From: Microglena sp. YARC
Lineage: Eukaryota; Chlorophyta; Chlorophyceae; Chlamydomonadales; Chlamydomonadaceae
DNA: 64,000 bases
Assembly (NCBI GenBank): GCA_022414725.1
Contig: CM039463.1
Location: 75,458,310 to 75,522,309, forward strand
Direction of reading: 5' to 3'
Below, piece after piece: positions 26,398 through 36,777 of the stretch (its first letter is position 1; the number at the start of each line of letters is the position of its first letter). Position numbers and translations under genes: made by a program. Below the pieces are notes generated by a model that was not told the origin of the DNA, searched no databases, and saw only the letters and a list, made by a program, of their open reading frames with translations.

Positions 26398-26453
26398 GCC
26401 ACAAAGTACAGCGAGTCCCCGTATTGGATGAAGCATTGTCCTCCTGATATCCA
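26398..26453 (+). CDS. Candidate internal exon of an unrecognised gene (exon A)
   Basis: A branch-like ctaacctaac, a pyrimidine tract and ccgcag precede this segment of about 56 bp, and it ends ccag followed by gtaggtg. Only one frame is open. Its peptide contains SPYWMKHCPPDIQ and ends on a complete codon. The next candidate exon (27,047) continues in the same phase. I do not recognise the protein. The next upstream exon is not convincingly found. The pair could also be a chance match, because only two short exons are visible. Confidence 0.4.
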
Positions 26454-26649
26454 GGTAGGTGTTGACCACCGTCGTGAATAGCTTCCAATTTGCGCGTTCC
26501 TGCCCTGCGCGTGCCAACCCTGGCCGTATGCGGATTGCGCGTCGACCTGTGAGGGGCTGCGTGCGTTGTGTGGGTGGGTCTGAGATGATCAAGGGAGGGG
26601 GGTTGGGGTTTGGTGGTGGTGGTGTGGTAGGTGGTGGGTGTGTGGGGTG

Positions 26650-26784
26650 TGTGGGTGGGTATGGGGGATGAAACAGAAGGGGGTGGGATGAAAGAGATGG
26701 GGGGTGGGATGAAAGAGATGGGGTGGGGGGTGAAAGAGATGGGGGTGGGATGAAAGAGATGGGTGTGAGAGGGATGAAAGAGAT

Positions 26785-26824
<40 letters not shown>

Positions 26825-26880
26825 GAAAGAGATGGGTCTGAGTTGATAAAAAGGGGGGGGGGGGGAGGGGGTGCGGGGGG
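26650..26880 (+). repeat. G-rich ~22-bp repeat with a 39-base G run
   Basis: Repeats of gggatgaaagagatgggg are followed by an uninterrupted G run at about 26,785-26,823 and further G-runs. The run has strong G-quadruplex potential and its true length is unlikely to be exact in any assembly. It would lie in the intron between the two candidate exons. Confidence 0.9.
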
Positions 26881-27046
26881 ATTCCTTTAGTTCAGATACG
26901 CCTGGCAGGTAGAATATGGCGGGGGTAGTAGTACTTGTTTACGTGTGTGTATGAGGGGGGGGGAGGGCAGGGGGGGACTTTGACTGTCCCTTGCTTGGCA
27001 CACATTGATCTTGTCTTCTTACTCATGCATAATTAAATTGACTTGC

Positions 27047-27108
27047 AGATCCGGAACCACGCCAAACGCTGGAAGTGGGCAAACTCCGTTGCAAATGAGT
27101 TCAGAAAG
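27047..27108 (+). CDS. Candidate internal exon of an unrecognised gene (exon B)
   Basis: The segment is preceded by ttgacttgcag and followed by gcaagt, a GC-type donor that otherwise fits the consensus. In the phase set by exon A it is fully open and encodes a basic, tryptophan-containing helix-like peptide (includes RNHAKRWKWANSVANEF). No continuation exon was found before the repeats at 28 kb. The gene is unrecognised and may be interrupted by the repeats. Confidence 0.4.
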
Positions 27109-27169
27109 GCAAGTAGTGCTCCCACACATTTTCGGTTGCCTTGTGTTGCTGCATGGCGTGCTTACTTGC

Positions 27170-27720
27170 TTGTTTGATTAGTGAATAGTTGTGTGCTGGT
27201 GACATGTTTGGCTGCTGTATATATGATGACTGTCATGTCCTGAACCTGCATGCGTGTACGTGTGGCCTGCCGGTTATCCCTGGGGCGCCTGAGGTCTTTA
27301 GGATCATTGGCGTGTCTGGGGGGTCACATTGCATACATGGTAGCGTGAAGCACATGACGTTCGTAGTCATACGTACATAGACCTCATCATGTTGCTTGCC
27401 CACTAGTGGGTTTCCGCCTTGTGTGCTTACTTGCTTGTGTGATTAGTTAATAGTTGTGTTGCTGTATGAGTGCTTGACCATGTATGCCCCTGTATGTATA
27501 CGTACACACGCATGCCCTTCCCTGGCCTGCTAGCTGCTCCAAGGTTGAACAAGGTGCGTCGGCCGGTCCCCCTTGGCATGTATGTGTGACATTCTGCGGG
27601 TACTCCCTAGCAGTGTGCTGGTGACATGTTTGGCTGCTGTATATATGATGACTGTCATGTCCTGAACCTGCATGCGTGTACGTGTGGCCTGCCGGTTATC
27701 CCTGGGGCGCCTGGGGCGCC
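27170..27720 (+). repeat. Direct duplication of about 100 bp, 420 bp apart
   Basis: The segment starting tgtgctggtgacatgtttgg and ending in the ccctggggcgcctg block occurs at about 27,192-27,291 and again at about 27,612-27,712, nearly identical. Weaker similarity before it (cttgcttgtttgattag and cttgcttgtgtgattag) suggests that a longer tandem unit was duplicated and then partly diverged. Confidence 0.85.
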
Positions 27721-27844
27721 TGGGGGTGATAGTGGTTGACCTGGACAGTGGGGGTGGGGGGTGGGGGTGGACAGTGTGTGTACACATGTATGTCTGGGGT
27801 GGGGGTTGGGGGGTGCACCCCACGTGGGGCGGGGGGGGCAATAT

Positions 27845-28295
27845 TGATGGTTACATTGATGGTTAGCTTGATTGGTTACATTGATGGTAAGCTTGATTGC
27901 ATTGATATTTAGCTTGATTAATAGCTGGAGCCTGTTAGCATGGACGGTAATATAAAAATGCATGCAATACCGTATGAATCAACAAAAATGTAACAAATCG
28001 GTGCCGCTCGTCCATCTACGATTTTACTACGTTCCCGTGTCTTTGAAGTTAACTTAAGTAAGTTAGCGTAACTTAAGTTAACTTGACTTAGCTCAACTTA
28101 ACGTGTGTTGCGTTAACTTGCGTAAGTTAAAGTGTAGCTTAACTTCAATTCACATAACGTGACTTAACTCAACTTAACTTGTCCACACGTTAATCAACGT
28201 TAATATAACGTCAAATGTCGTCCGTTAACTCTGTGTCAATAACGTGCATAGTTAATCTGTTTTAACTCCCTTTAACGTCCAACACTGTTTCCATA
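27845..28295. repeat. ttgatggttacattgatgg and gttaac-word repeats
   Basis: A short ttgatggtta/gcttgatt repeat at about 27,845-27,920 is followed by unrelated sequence. A dense run of gttaac, aacttaa and cgttaa words then covers 28,040-28,270 and ends in the reverse complement of the box that borders the 20-bp satellite at 16,139. Confidence 0.6.
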
Positions 28296-28299
28296 GTGA

Positions 28300-28670
28300 A
28301 TACATGTATCCAGAATACAGTATCCAGTATACAGAAAAAGTATCCAGTATACAGAATAAGTATCTAGTATACTGAATAAAGGTATCAAGTATACAGAATA
28401 AGTATCAAGTATACATAATAAAAGTATCCAGTATACAGAAAAAGTATCCAGTATACAGAAAAAGTATCCAGTATACAGAATAAAAGTATCCAGTATACAA
28501 AATAAAAGTATGCAATACCGGTATACAGAATAAAAGTATCCAATATACAGAAAAGGATGTGAGAGGCATGTGTATATAAAATAATAAAGTACGGATACAG
28601 CATATAATAATGAAGCATATAAAAAGCTGAGCGTGTAAGCTGGAGTAGACAGAAAAGGATCCAGTATAAC
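28300..28670 (+). repeat. 20-bp satellite, second array plus shared flank
   Basis: About 12 copies of the agtatccagtatacagaata unit cover 28,305-28,560. They are followed by a flank (aagctgagcgtgtaagctgg at about 28,625) that matches the left flank of the first array (aagctgatcatgtaagcagg at about 15,236). The array orientation is the same as in copy 1, but the inverted box lies on the other side. Confidence 0.85.
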
Positions 28671-29002
28671 ACCCAGATAAAGTATATAATAATAAGTATA
28701 CAATAATAAAGTAAATCGTAATAAAGTGCGGACTACAAGTGACCCTTACTTTGGAAGCCTTCATTTTGGAAGCCTTCCTGCCAGAGCACATGCGCGAACT
28801 ACAGTGGATTCACAGAGATTGGATAAAAACGATGCAGATATCGTGTGTTTTTAAGCCCGCAGCGAAGGAACAGAGTGGCCGGCTGGCATGCAACAAACGG
28901 GTCGAAGTGGTTTACAAAGACCCTGGTTTAGCTTTTGTTTTTTGGCGGGAGCCCCCATGTTTACCCATTTGTCCGTTGGTCAGACCGAAAAATTGAAAAA
29001 AT
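28671..29002. other. Unassigned; short open frame of 85 codons
   Basis: The plus strand is open from 28,739 to 28,996 without a recognisable domain. The region lies between the 20-bp satellite and a dispersed repeat and may be transposon-derived. Confidence 0.3.
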
Positions 29003-29165
29003 TGAAGCCTAGCACGTCATCCAACGGTCGCGTAACTAACTCGCTTCCATTCGGTCAGCTCCATCGTTGCCACCTTTCGTTCCGTTGCCAACACACTCCG
29101 CCAATTTTCCGCGTCGCTTGCGACGCTGCATAGGACTTGTTCTTCAAGTTGTCATCATTATTGTC
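29003..29165 (+). repeat. Dispersed element with gcgtcgcttgcgacgc palindrome, copy 1
   Basis: It shares with 39,308-39,462 the order gaagcct, cacgtca, gtaacaaact-like, tcgcttc-like, ccattttc-like, the palindrome gcgtcgcttgcgacgc (29,111-29,126) and tgacttgttc-like words. The element is presumably a non-autonomous DNA transposon. Its exact ends are not resolved. Confidence 0.65.
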
Positions 29166-30380
29166 AAACGTGATAAGGGTCTTGCCAGGCTGAACTGGGC
29201 CAGGCCAGGCCAAGCCAAGCCAAGCGAATGCCCGAAATCTTGCCCTAAATTCTCAAGTTCGAGAAGGCACTACCATACGAACTACGAAGTGTTTCGAACA
29301 TCCAAATCCGAATCCAAATACGTTCGAGAAGGCACTACGAACATCCAAATCCAAATCGTCCGCTGAATGGCTAAAAGCCCCCGTATACACGCACCAGGGC
29401 TGACCGTGAGGGGCCCACGGGCAATAGCCTTTTCCAACTACAATGACGGCAGTGCCAAGGCAGAGAACGTCTTCATGAATGACTTCCGGTTGTAGCTTTG
29501 AGATTCCGGATGCAAACGATGTTGCTAAGCACACGCTTTCCTTACCTTATTCCGTCGAGAGTAAACTGGGACAGAGAATTTCAGGAGGTGTGTAGATAGA
29601 GACGGATGTCGGCACTCGTCAAGACATGAGTCAACAGGATATGGGAGGATTGCTATGAAGAGTGGGCCGTAGAGAACAAGGAAGTGGAGTTCACGTGGTA
29701 GCCCTGTAATTTGTAGGCTGCGAGGGCGTGGTCCACAAGCAGCGCCACGGTCAGTTGCGCGGACAAATCCGGAAGCAGGGCAAGCCGAAGGTCGACGTTC
29801 GGCAGGGAAGACGGGTACAGGGGAAGCGGTGGAGGTTGTGGGAGAGTAAGGGGCGGGGAGAGGGCGTCAAAGGGCAGCTTTAAGAGTGGCAAGATTGGCT
29901 AGATCAGAGGGCTAGATATCATCAAATATCATATAGGATCGATGCGAAGTCACGGCGGTTCTAGTCGCGGTTAGGGTATAGGAGAGTCATCAAATATTCC
30001 CATCCACGCTGGCATGGCAATATCTCCAGACGTGGGAACTGCCCTCCTGTCACATTACGAAACAACGAGATTTCACTATGGGACACCACGCTGTCGCCTG
30101 CGAATAAACACGCTGTCGCTTGCGAACAACTGAGCTGTCGCCGTGTAGTGATTTTTGTTGGAGCACGCTCAAAAGTTTGCAACTTGGATGCAGATCCCGA
30201 GTTGTGCCGTTTTAGGCCCGTACGCGCCTAACACCCGTACGACGAACGGCTGATGGCCTGACTGTACGCGTACGGTGGGTACGGTTGGCTATACCTACTT
30301 GAAGTACATGTTGCCCGACCCGACCCGACCCGACAGAACGATGTTGTCCGAGGACCCCCTTTATTTGGACAGCTTCCTTA
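29166..30380. other. Unassigned region
   Basis: Short simple motifs (ggccaggccaagccaagcca near 29,205; a duplicated gttcgagaaggcactac at 29,257 and 29,324; cccgacccgacccgac near 30,313) and scattered open frames are present. A minus-strand frame at 29,653-29,892 (79 codons) looks somewhat protein-like but is not recognised. I call no gene. Confidence 0.35.
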
Positions 30381-30489
30381 CAGCTTGTTTCCAACTGGTT
30401 GGGGGTCCGGTTAAGGATTGTGTTTCGGAGGGTTTAGACTCGACCTCTAACCGGGCCTTAACTTTCGGGAAGATGGTTGGAAACGTTCC
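30381..30489. mobile_element. Mini inverted-repeat element (about 105 bp)
   Basis: It starts cagcttgtttccaactggtt and ends with the inverted gatggttggaaac. The interior is specific (a gttaaggattgtgttt word and a cgacctctaaccgg word). A second copy in reverse orientation was split by the LTR element at 34,287-38,251, which makes its identity firm. It has no coding capacity. Confidence 0.75.
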
Positions 30490-31845
30490 ACCAGTTAAGC
30501 AGTCTTTTGCACCTGACCAGGTCACAGCCTGTTTCCAATTGAGGGTTAGGCCGGGTTATGGAGCATAACCGTCCTCGGTAATCGGAAACACTCAAAAATT
30601 TGTACTTCGCTCGACCGACTTGTACACCAGTTTCCAGCACAAGGGCGTGACCGCCCTTGTGTTGGCAATTGAATGGGGATCCGCTGGAGGTATGAGGAAG
30701 CCTCGCTGAGCCCCTCTGTCACTAGGGTTGTTATGTGTGCTGTGTGCAATGTGCGGTGTGTGCAACCTTGTTGCTGCCCTCGTGGCTGTTCTTGCGGAAC
30801 GTGTGTCTCATATCTCGCGCTTTGGTACACAGTTGCGCGTTACCTCATAAACTGGGGCTGTGCACCCTCCGGCTGTGACTAGGCAGTCTCCTTCGGGATG
30901 ACTTGACTGTCGAATCCCAACGTCAAGTGGTTCGGGGCGCAGTTTGACTTAAATCTACCTGGAAGACGAGGTGACGTGACTGAAGATACATCTTGTCTGA
31001 AATTTGCTTCGAGTCGGAGAATGGTTGACTGTATTTGCGAGTTTATCGAGCTGCCTTCCGTTTGCAAACGTCAGTTGGTGCGGTCTAAATGCACTTTGTT
31101 GGGCGAACCCTTAGGTTCCCTAGCGCACCCGTTTGGCGCATCCGTTTGGTGCATCTGTTTGGCGCATCCGTTTGGCGCACCCGGCAGTACGCCTGATGTA
31201 CCGAAGTCGGTACCCATGGAGGGGCGGTAAAAATTTGATGACGTGCCGGTGCGGATCGGGGTTACCCTTAACCGTGCCCCCCCCCCACGGTTAAGCGTAA
31301 CCCCGATCCGCCTTGGTTCCACGCTGGCACTTTGACCGCAGCAGCTGTCACTTGCGGCCATAATGTGGTGAGCGCGAGCGCTGCAATCTTGTAGATCGCG
31401 CAGTCACGCGCGATCCCTTCAATTTCCTAGAAACTCTGACGCTCACCGCTATGGATTCGTCTGGTCAAGGTTTGTTTTTCAAGCAGAACCAGCATTGGGG
31501 CATCAACGAGCACCCTAGAAGCTTCTGGGATATGGTAACGAAATGGAAAAGGACAGGGCCAACGTCTTGGAGTCAGAACATGAACTCGAATTGCGAGACG
31601 GCTGCACGAAAGAAAGTCAAGCCGGCGAGTAAATAATTCAAACGCTTCCAAGCTGTCGAACAACTGATTTAACGATCACATAACCCAGATCTTCCCATAA
31701 CCCAGATTTCAGGGACAATCGGAAACACTAAATTGTACAGCGGGGTTACGCGACAGGAAGCTGGCTAGAACACGGGTTACGAGTACTGCCGCACTACAGT
31801 TTGCGGGGTTATCCATAACCGTAACCTGGTCTTATGGAAACAGGC
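30490..31845. other. Transposon-derived mosaic without clear genes
   Basis: Several cggaaacact, gtttccag and ccgtaacc words typical of the neighbouring mini elements recur here (about 30,585, 30,627, 31,720, 31,815). The segment also contains a 13-bp tandem motif (gcgcatccgtttg, 31,125-31,180) and the hairpin listed separately. A plus-strand frame of 61 codons from 31,451 is not recognisable. Confidence 0.4.
31251..31311. repeat. 26-bp hairpin with a C-run loop
   Basis: The left arm begins gcggatcggggttac and the right arm ends gtaaccccgatccgc. The arms are perfectly complementary apart from one position and are separated by a run of C. No coding sequence surrounds it. It may be the core of an inverted transposon remnant. 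Confidence 0.85.
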
Positions 31846-32318
31846 TGTCAGTTCAAAATGGGTCAACGTGGCAAATGCGCTCTGCAGCACTCCCTCGCGA
31901 TTCAGACGCTGATTTCAGCGTATATTCCACTTCTGGCCGCTGCTGGTTGCCTCAGGAAGATCAGTCAAAATTGCGTGGCAGGGACGGTGCACTGCTGCTG
32001 CGAATCCATCTTAGAGAAACTGTGCGATCAATGATGAGTGTCCGAGAAAGAAAGAAGGATGCGGGACTCCAAAGCAGCGTGATTTTTAAGATGCGCGCTC
32101 GAACTTCGTGACGTCACCATATCTCATTCATCAACCGAACTTAACCGCCCCTTAACTTTCTTTAATGGCGGGGGGGGTGCGCCTTTGCACTAACCGGGAC
32201 GGTTGGTCTTTAACCGGACCTTAACTTTTCGTGTTTCCGACCAAACACCGGTTATTAGCGCCGAAAATAACGACTTTAACCGCCGCTTAACCGGACCCTT
32301 AACTGGTTGGAAACAATC
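31846..32318 (-). mobile_element. Non-autonomous element, inverted copy A (about 470 bp)
   Basis: The sequence runs from the gtcagttcaaaatgggtcaa word to ccttaactggttggaaacaa and matches the reverse complement of 33,698-34,180 almost throughout, at roughly 88-90 percent by eye. Shared landmarks are a G/C homopolymer before tgcgcc, aacttcgtgacgtcacca, and gtttccgaccaaacaccggt. It has no transposase. The ends share the gtttccaacc/ttaaccgg words of the other mini elements here. Confidence 0.8.
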
Positions 32319-33697
32319 TGTTAATCACGCACGCCGACTTGGCGTACTGTTTTTCTTTTTCTTTTGTTTCATTCCGCATCTTCGATTCCGAAGTCGCCTG
32401 TTCGTCTCAGGCGACCTACCACCAATCGAAATTGTTTTCACGAGCTGTCCGATTTTGCCACTTCGAGATTGCAACTCTATCCACGCGGGGCGCTCAGAGC
32501 CTCAGACCCCCCCCCCCGTTTGTTTATCGCATAATTTACTACAACTGCAAATCAACGGTGTCATCAGGAGTCGAAAATTGCCTGTGTGTCACGGGGTACC
32601 AAAGGTGTGGGGTCTCTGTATTCCTGAAGTCGGGATACCGGGGATTGGAAGCTCGCAACGGAGTCTTCCGTGGGCCGGTAGCGGAAGGGACTCGGAAAAC
32701 GCAGAGGGTTGATTACCCGAGGTTGTTTCTGTAGAAGCGTTGAGTGTTGAAGAGAGTTACAAAGGGTTCAAAGAACGGAATAAAGCTATAAATTGTGGTC
32801 GCCATGTGAACGGGCAAGTGCCTACAGAACCTGCCGGAAATGGCCAGTGTGATGCGAATTGCAATGCGCTATAACCGTTGAAGGCTGTCAAGCGCTGCAA
32901 TAGCTTAAGATAACTAAATATGACGGGTGAAAGCTTTCATATGGTCAACGTGACGGTTTAATGTTAGTCGGGGTAAACACGGAAAAGGGGTAACTCCGCA
33001 AGCAGCGCTTAGCGATGGCCTACACCGAGGATAGGCCAGAAGCGTACCTGTAGAAGCGTTGAGTGTTGAAGAGAGACCGACTGTGGCCGGCTCTCGGGTT
33101 ATCAACCCCATAGTTTCTAGGTTACGCTTACAGCTATGGCTGTGTATTGTTTGCGAAATGGAGATCTCGTGCAATGTTTTATGGCACAAGATTTATTATT
33201 AGCTTTGTGTTAAGGCAGGTGCTTGCGCGCTATGGAACCTGCGCTGGGGCGCGCCGGCGCGGCCTTGGCCCGCACTCGTATCAGGGCTGTAGTTGAGTGA
33301 CTAGGAGTGACTATGTGTGGCTGAGCACTAGGACAGCTGCGTGCAGCTTCAGCGCTGGGGTAGCCGCATGCAGCTGAGCGCCAGGTAGGCACGTACTGTG
33401 GCCAGGTGGGCCGGGCCTAGGTCTGGTCGGAGTCTACGCTAGTGCGTGTGTGTGCGGTACAGGGTGTTTCCCTGCTTTAAGTGATACGTAACTAAACACA
33501 CGATCGCGTGTGACATGTGATTCAGGAATTGCTAAGGAAGATATATTGTTACAATTAGTAGAAGACAGTGAAAACAACTGAGCAGTCTGGCGGTACTTAG
33601 CAGTACATCGGCGACGCTGCCCCCTGATAGGGCAGTGGCGTCGAGGGCTGCAAGCTAAGCAGTCCTGCAAACCAGATGGCAGGACTTGGGAGGGCAC
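32319..33697. other. Spacer between the inverted copies, unassigned
   Basis: A 27-bp direct repeat (tgtagaagcgttgagtgttg and onwards) occurs at about 32,731 and 33,051. GC-rich low-complexity sequence covers about 33,230-33,390. Plus-strand frames of 169 and 131 codons begin inside copy A and run into the spacer. They overlap in different frames and are not recognisable. Confidence 0.4.
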
Positions 33698-34180
33698 AGC
33701 ACTAGCAGCTTGTTTCCAACCAGTTAAGGGTCCGGTTAAGTGGCGGTTAAGTTCGTTATTTTCGGCGCTAACCGGTGTTTGGTCGGAAACACAAAAAGTT
33801 GAGGTCCGGTTAAAGACCAACCATCCCGGTTAGTGCAACGGCGCACCCCCCCCCCGCCGTTAAAGAAAGTTAAGGGGCGGTTAAATTCGGTTGATGAATT
33901 AGATCTGGTGACGTCACGAAGTTGGCGCGCGCCTCTTAAAAATCTCGCTGCTTTAGAGTCCCGCATCTTTTCTTTCTTTCTCGGAAACTCATCATCAAAC
34001 GCACTGTTCCACCAAAATGGATTCTCAGCAGCAGGCACCGTCCCTGCCACGCAATTTTCGACTGATCATCCTAAGTCAACCAGCAGCGGCTAGAATGGAA
34101 GCGGAATAAACGCTGAAATCAGCGTTTGAATCGCGAGGAAGTGCTGCAGAGCGCATTTGCCACGTTGACCCATTTTCAAC
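33698..34180 (+). mobile_element. Non-autonomous element, inverted copy B (about 475 bp)
   Basis: It is the partner of 31,846-32,318 in the opposite orientation, beginning cagcttgtttccaaccagtt near 33,706. The same order of landmarks is kept. The two copies form a large inverted repeat with a spacer of about 1.4 kb, which may be one composite element or two independent insertions. Confidence 0.8.
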
Positions 34181-34225
34181 TGACCTGGCCTTATGCAAAA
34201 GGCTGCTTAACTAGTGGAATGTTTC

Positions 34226-34281
34226 TAACCAGTTAAGGGTCCGGTTAGAGGTCGAGTCTGAACCCTCCAAAACACAATCCT
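34226..34281 (-). mobile_element. Left half of a mini element split by an LTR element
   Basis: With 38,252-38,284 this segment reconstitutes a reverse-oriented copy of the mini element at 30,381-30,489: the gttagaggtcgagtctgaac part lies here and the ccggacccccaactggttgg part lies beyond the LTR element. The five bases TAACC at the break are duplicated. Confidence 0.85.
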
Positions 34282-34286
34282 TAACC

Positions 34287-34546
34287 TTTTAATAATGGCG
34301 TAAGTCGGGACTGCAGACACTACTGGATATGCTCGTTACATTGAGTGAAGAGAACTACCAAGCATGGGAGCTTGGACTATATGGAAGACGGAAGGAGACG
34401 GCAACAGTACAGATCTGTCCTGCATAGTGGCACGCGTGGCCATAGCTGGCCTCGGTGCTGCACAGCAGGCGGCACAGGGCCCGGAGGGGACTCACACCTG
34501 TGCACTCATTGCCACTCTAGATACGACTTATTAGTCGTCTATAACA
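34287..34546 (-). repeat. 3' LTR of element 1 (260 bp)
   Basis: Matches 38,013-38,251 with few differences. It keeps about 20 bp (around tggcacgcgtggcca) that the other LTR lacks. On the plus strand it starts ttttaataat and ends ctataaca. Confidence 0.92.
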
Positions 34547-34559
34547 TCCCCCCCAATCC

Positions 34560-36777
34560 ATGATATTCTTGTACACAAGAATACCGTGGATTACATTAGA
34601 GGGGCAATTTAAAATATCTAAAGTGTAATCAATCATAGAACTGCTCTATACATTTGTCAAGATATTTACTAGCGAAAGTACTTTAATATCAAGACAGTGG
34701 AACCAGGTTCTAGAGTGTTTACTTTCTAAGTGGGCATGGCCCATCAATAATCAGTCTCTTCAAAGTGTGATGAGAGGAGACAAGGGACACAAAGCTCTCG
34801 GTTGAGGAGGCTATAATCAATCATGTTTAGCAGGAAAAGGGGAGAGCAAGAGGTACCAGTGTTCATGAAGATACAGGACTCTGGAGGATGGTAATCTTGG
34901 AGGCTGTACGTGATGTACCCCTAAGGAGATAGGCCAAATCCTGAAGTGCCATGTGGTCAGAATTCATGGTTACCATTGGTATGGGAAGGGTAGCCATTTA
35001 GGGTCCATTCCTCGGTAGGTGCACAGAAGCTGCATGTAGGAGCTAGTGGGCAGCTGAGGTTGCAGGAGAGCTGCAGGATCTAGAGCTGCCGGGGAGCTGG
35101 AGCTGCAGGGGAGCTGGAGGGACAGCTGCTGGAGCTGCAGGTATCTTCATGCTTGATAAGTCAGTTGAGTGTCCCCCCTCATGATGTGGAAGTTAAGGTT
35201 CCAAATCATCAGGTCAGCATTATCAGCATTCTAATCATCATCAGCAGGCAGTATCAGCAGGGCAGTATCACCATCATCATTCTAATTATCATCACCATGG
35301 GAGCTGCAGGGAATGAATCAAGAGTAGCCTGTGGGGCAAGGTCTCTGTTCAGAGCTAGACTAAAATAGAAGAAAGCAATCAGCCATGATGCTATCAATCA
35401 ATATCTAGGAAGAGTCTGAATCTTGGACCCGTCAGGAAAGGTCTAGAGTGGACTGCATAAGAGCTGCAGGATTTATCAAGATAGAATCTAGACAGAATCA
35501 GCATCACTATTTCAGCATCGTCACTATCCCCCTCTGGTTTGACAATCTATTCGAACATACTTCAGATTGGTAAAGCATAATGCAGAAATGGGATTGGGAA
35601 AGTGATTAATCTGCGTGGGTATCGCTCGTAGATTTATTTACCAACAAAGTGTGAGACACCATGTGTTTCGTGTTGATAAGTGAATTTAGTGCGTTTGGTG
35701 CATCAAGAAATCCTATCCTATTTAGTCCGTTTGGTGCATCAAGAAATCCAATCTATGAGGGTGCGGTTCTATAGGAGTTGTACCAGCCAGCAAGCATTCA
35801 GAATGCAAATCAAAGTCAATGCTTAGGCAAGGTGGGCATGAGCGAGGTAATTTCCTAATCAGAAAGTGAAAGGGAAATAACAAAGGAGAGGTCCTCCATG
35901 TGTCTTGCATTCTATCTCGTTGCATTAATAACGGTGCACGTTGGCAGCCAAAGATCATGTCCCAAGGTATGGATGGGAACACTCAATTTGTCGTATATGC
36001 TAAATGCATTTGGGATGGGCAAGTGTGTGGGATATGCATGGCAAGTAGGATCAATCCCCCCCATGTCATATTTGGCCCCCATGCATTTATCATGGGCAGA
36101 TAATACATGACATTCAGATCACCCCTTCATTCTATGCACAATATTGCATCTGGTTTATCTCCAATAATGGGAATTGAGTTTAGGCATGTTCAATCGGGGG
36201 TTGGTAGATTGACTACAGGACGGCAGGTTGGGAGGGAGGTGGACACAGGGACTCAGGGAGGATCGTCATTGCAAACATGGGGTCGCGCCACGGCGTGAGA
36301 GCGGAGTGGCGCTGGAAGACATGTGGTGGAATGGACATGAGGTTCGAGGTGCAGATTCGCAGGTGCGTAGTGAATAGGCAGCGAGAGCAGAAACAATGAT
36401 GCGATAAGAGATGGTGGAAATGTGGGATGTCCGTAATCACGGTAGGGGCAAGGAATTCGAACAGTGGTAGTCGGTGAGACGGAATGGCAAAAAACTGGGA
36501 GCAGCAGGATAAGAGCGCGCAGTAGCTTGCCTAGGTATTTCAGCAGTACACACACGTAGGAGGGCAAAGCCCTTGTCCCCAGTGCTCAAGCGGCATACAA
36601 TCATGGACCCCCCCCTTTCGCTAAAAAATACCGCAGTTAGCCTACTCCCAGACGATGCTTTTGCGTGGAGTTGTCGCAAAGCAATCGTTGGTTCCTGAAT
36701 AAGGAGGGAACTATGGGTGATGGAGAGGGATTAGTTCTAGTGGGTGTTCGTTGGATGCGTGGGATGCAAATGGCAGT
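34560..36777 (-). other. 3' non-coding part of LTR element 1
   Basis: Only short broken frames are present. There is a gctgcagg/gagctgga repeat at about 35,060-35,145 and a tccgtttggtgcatcaagaaatcc direct repeat (about 35,694 and 35,725). A palindrome gatattcttgtacacaagaa lies next to the polypurine tract. A palindrome in the same position is seen in LTR element 2, so the feature may be functional. Confidence 0.5.
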
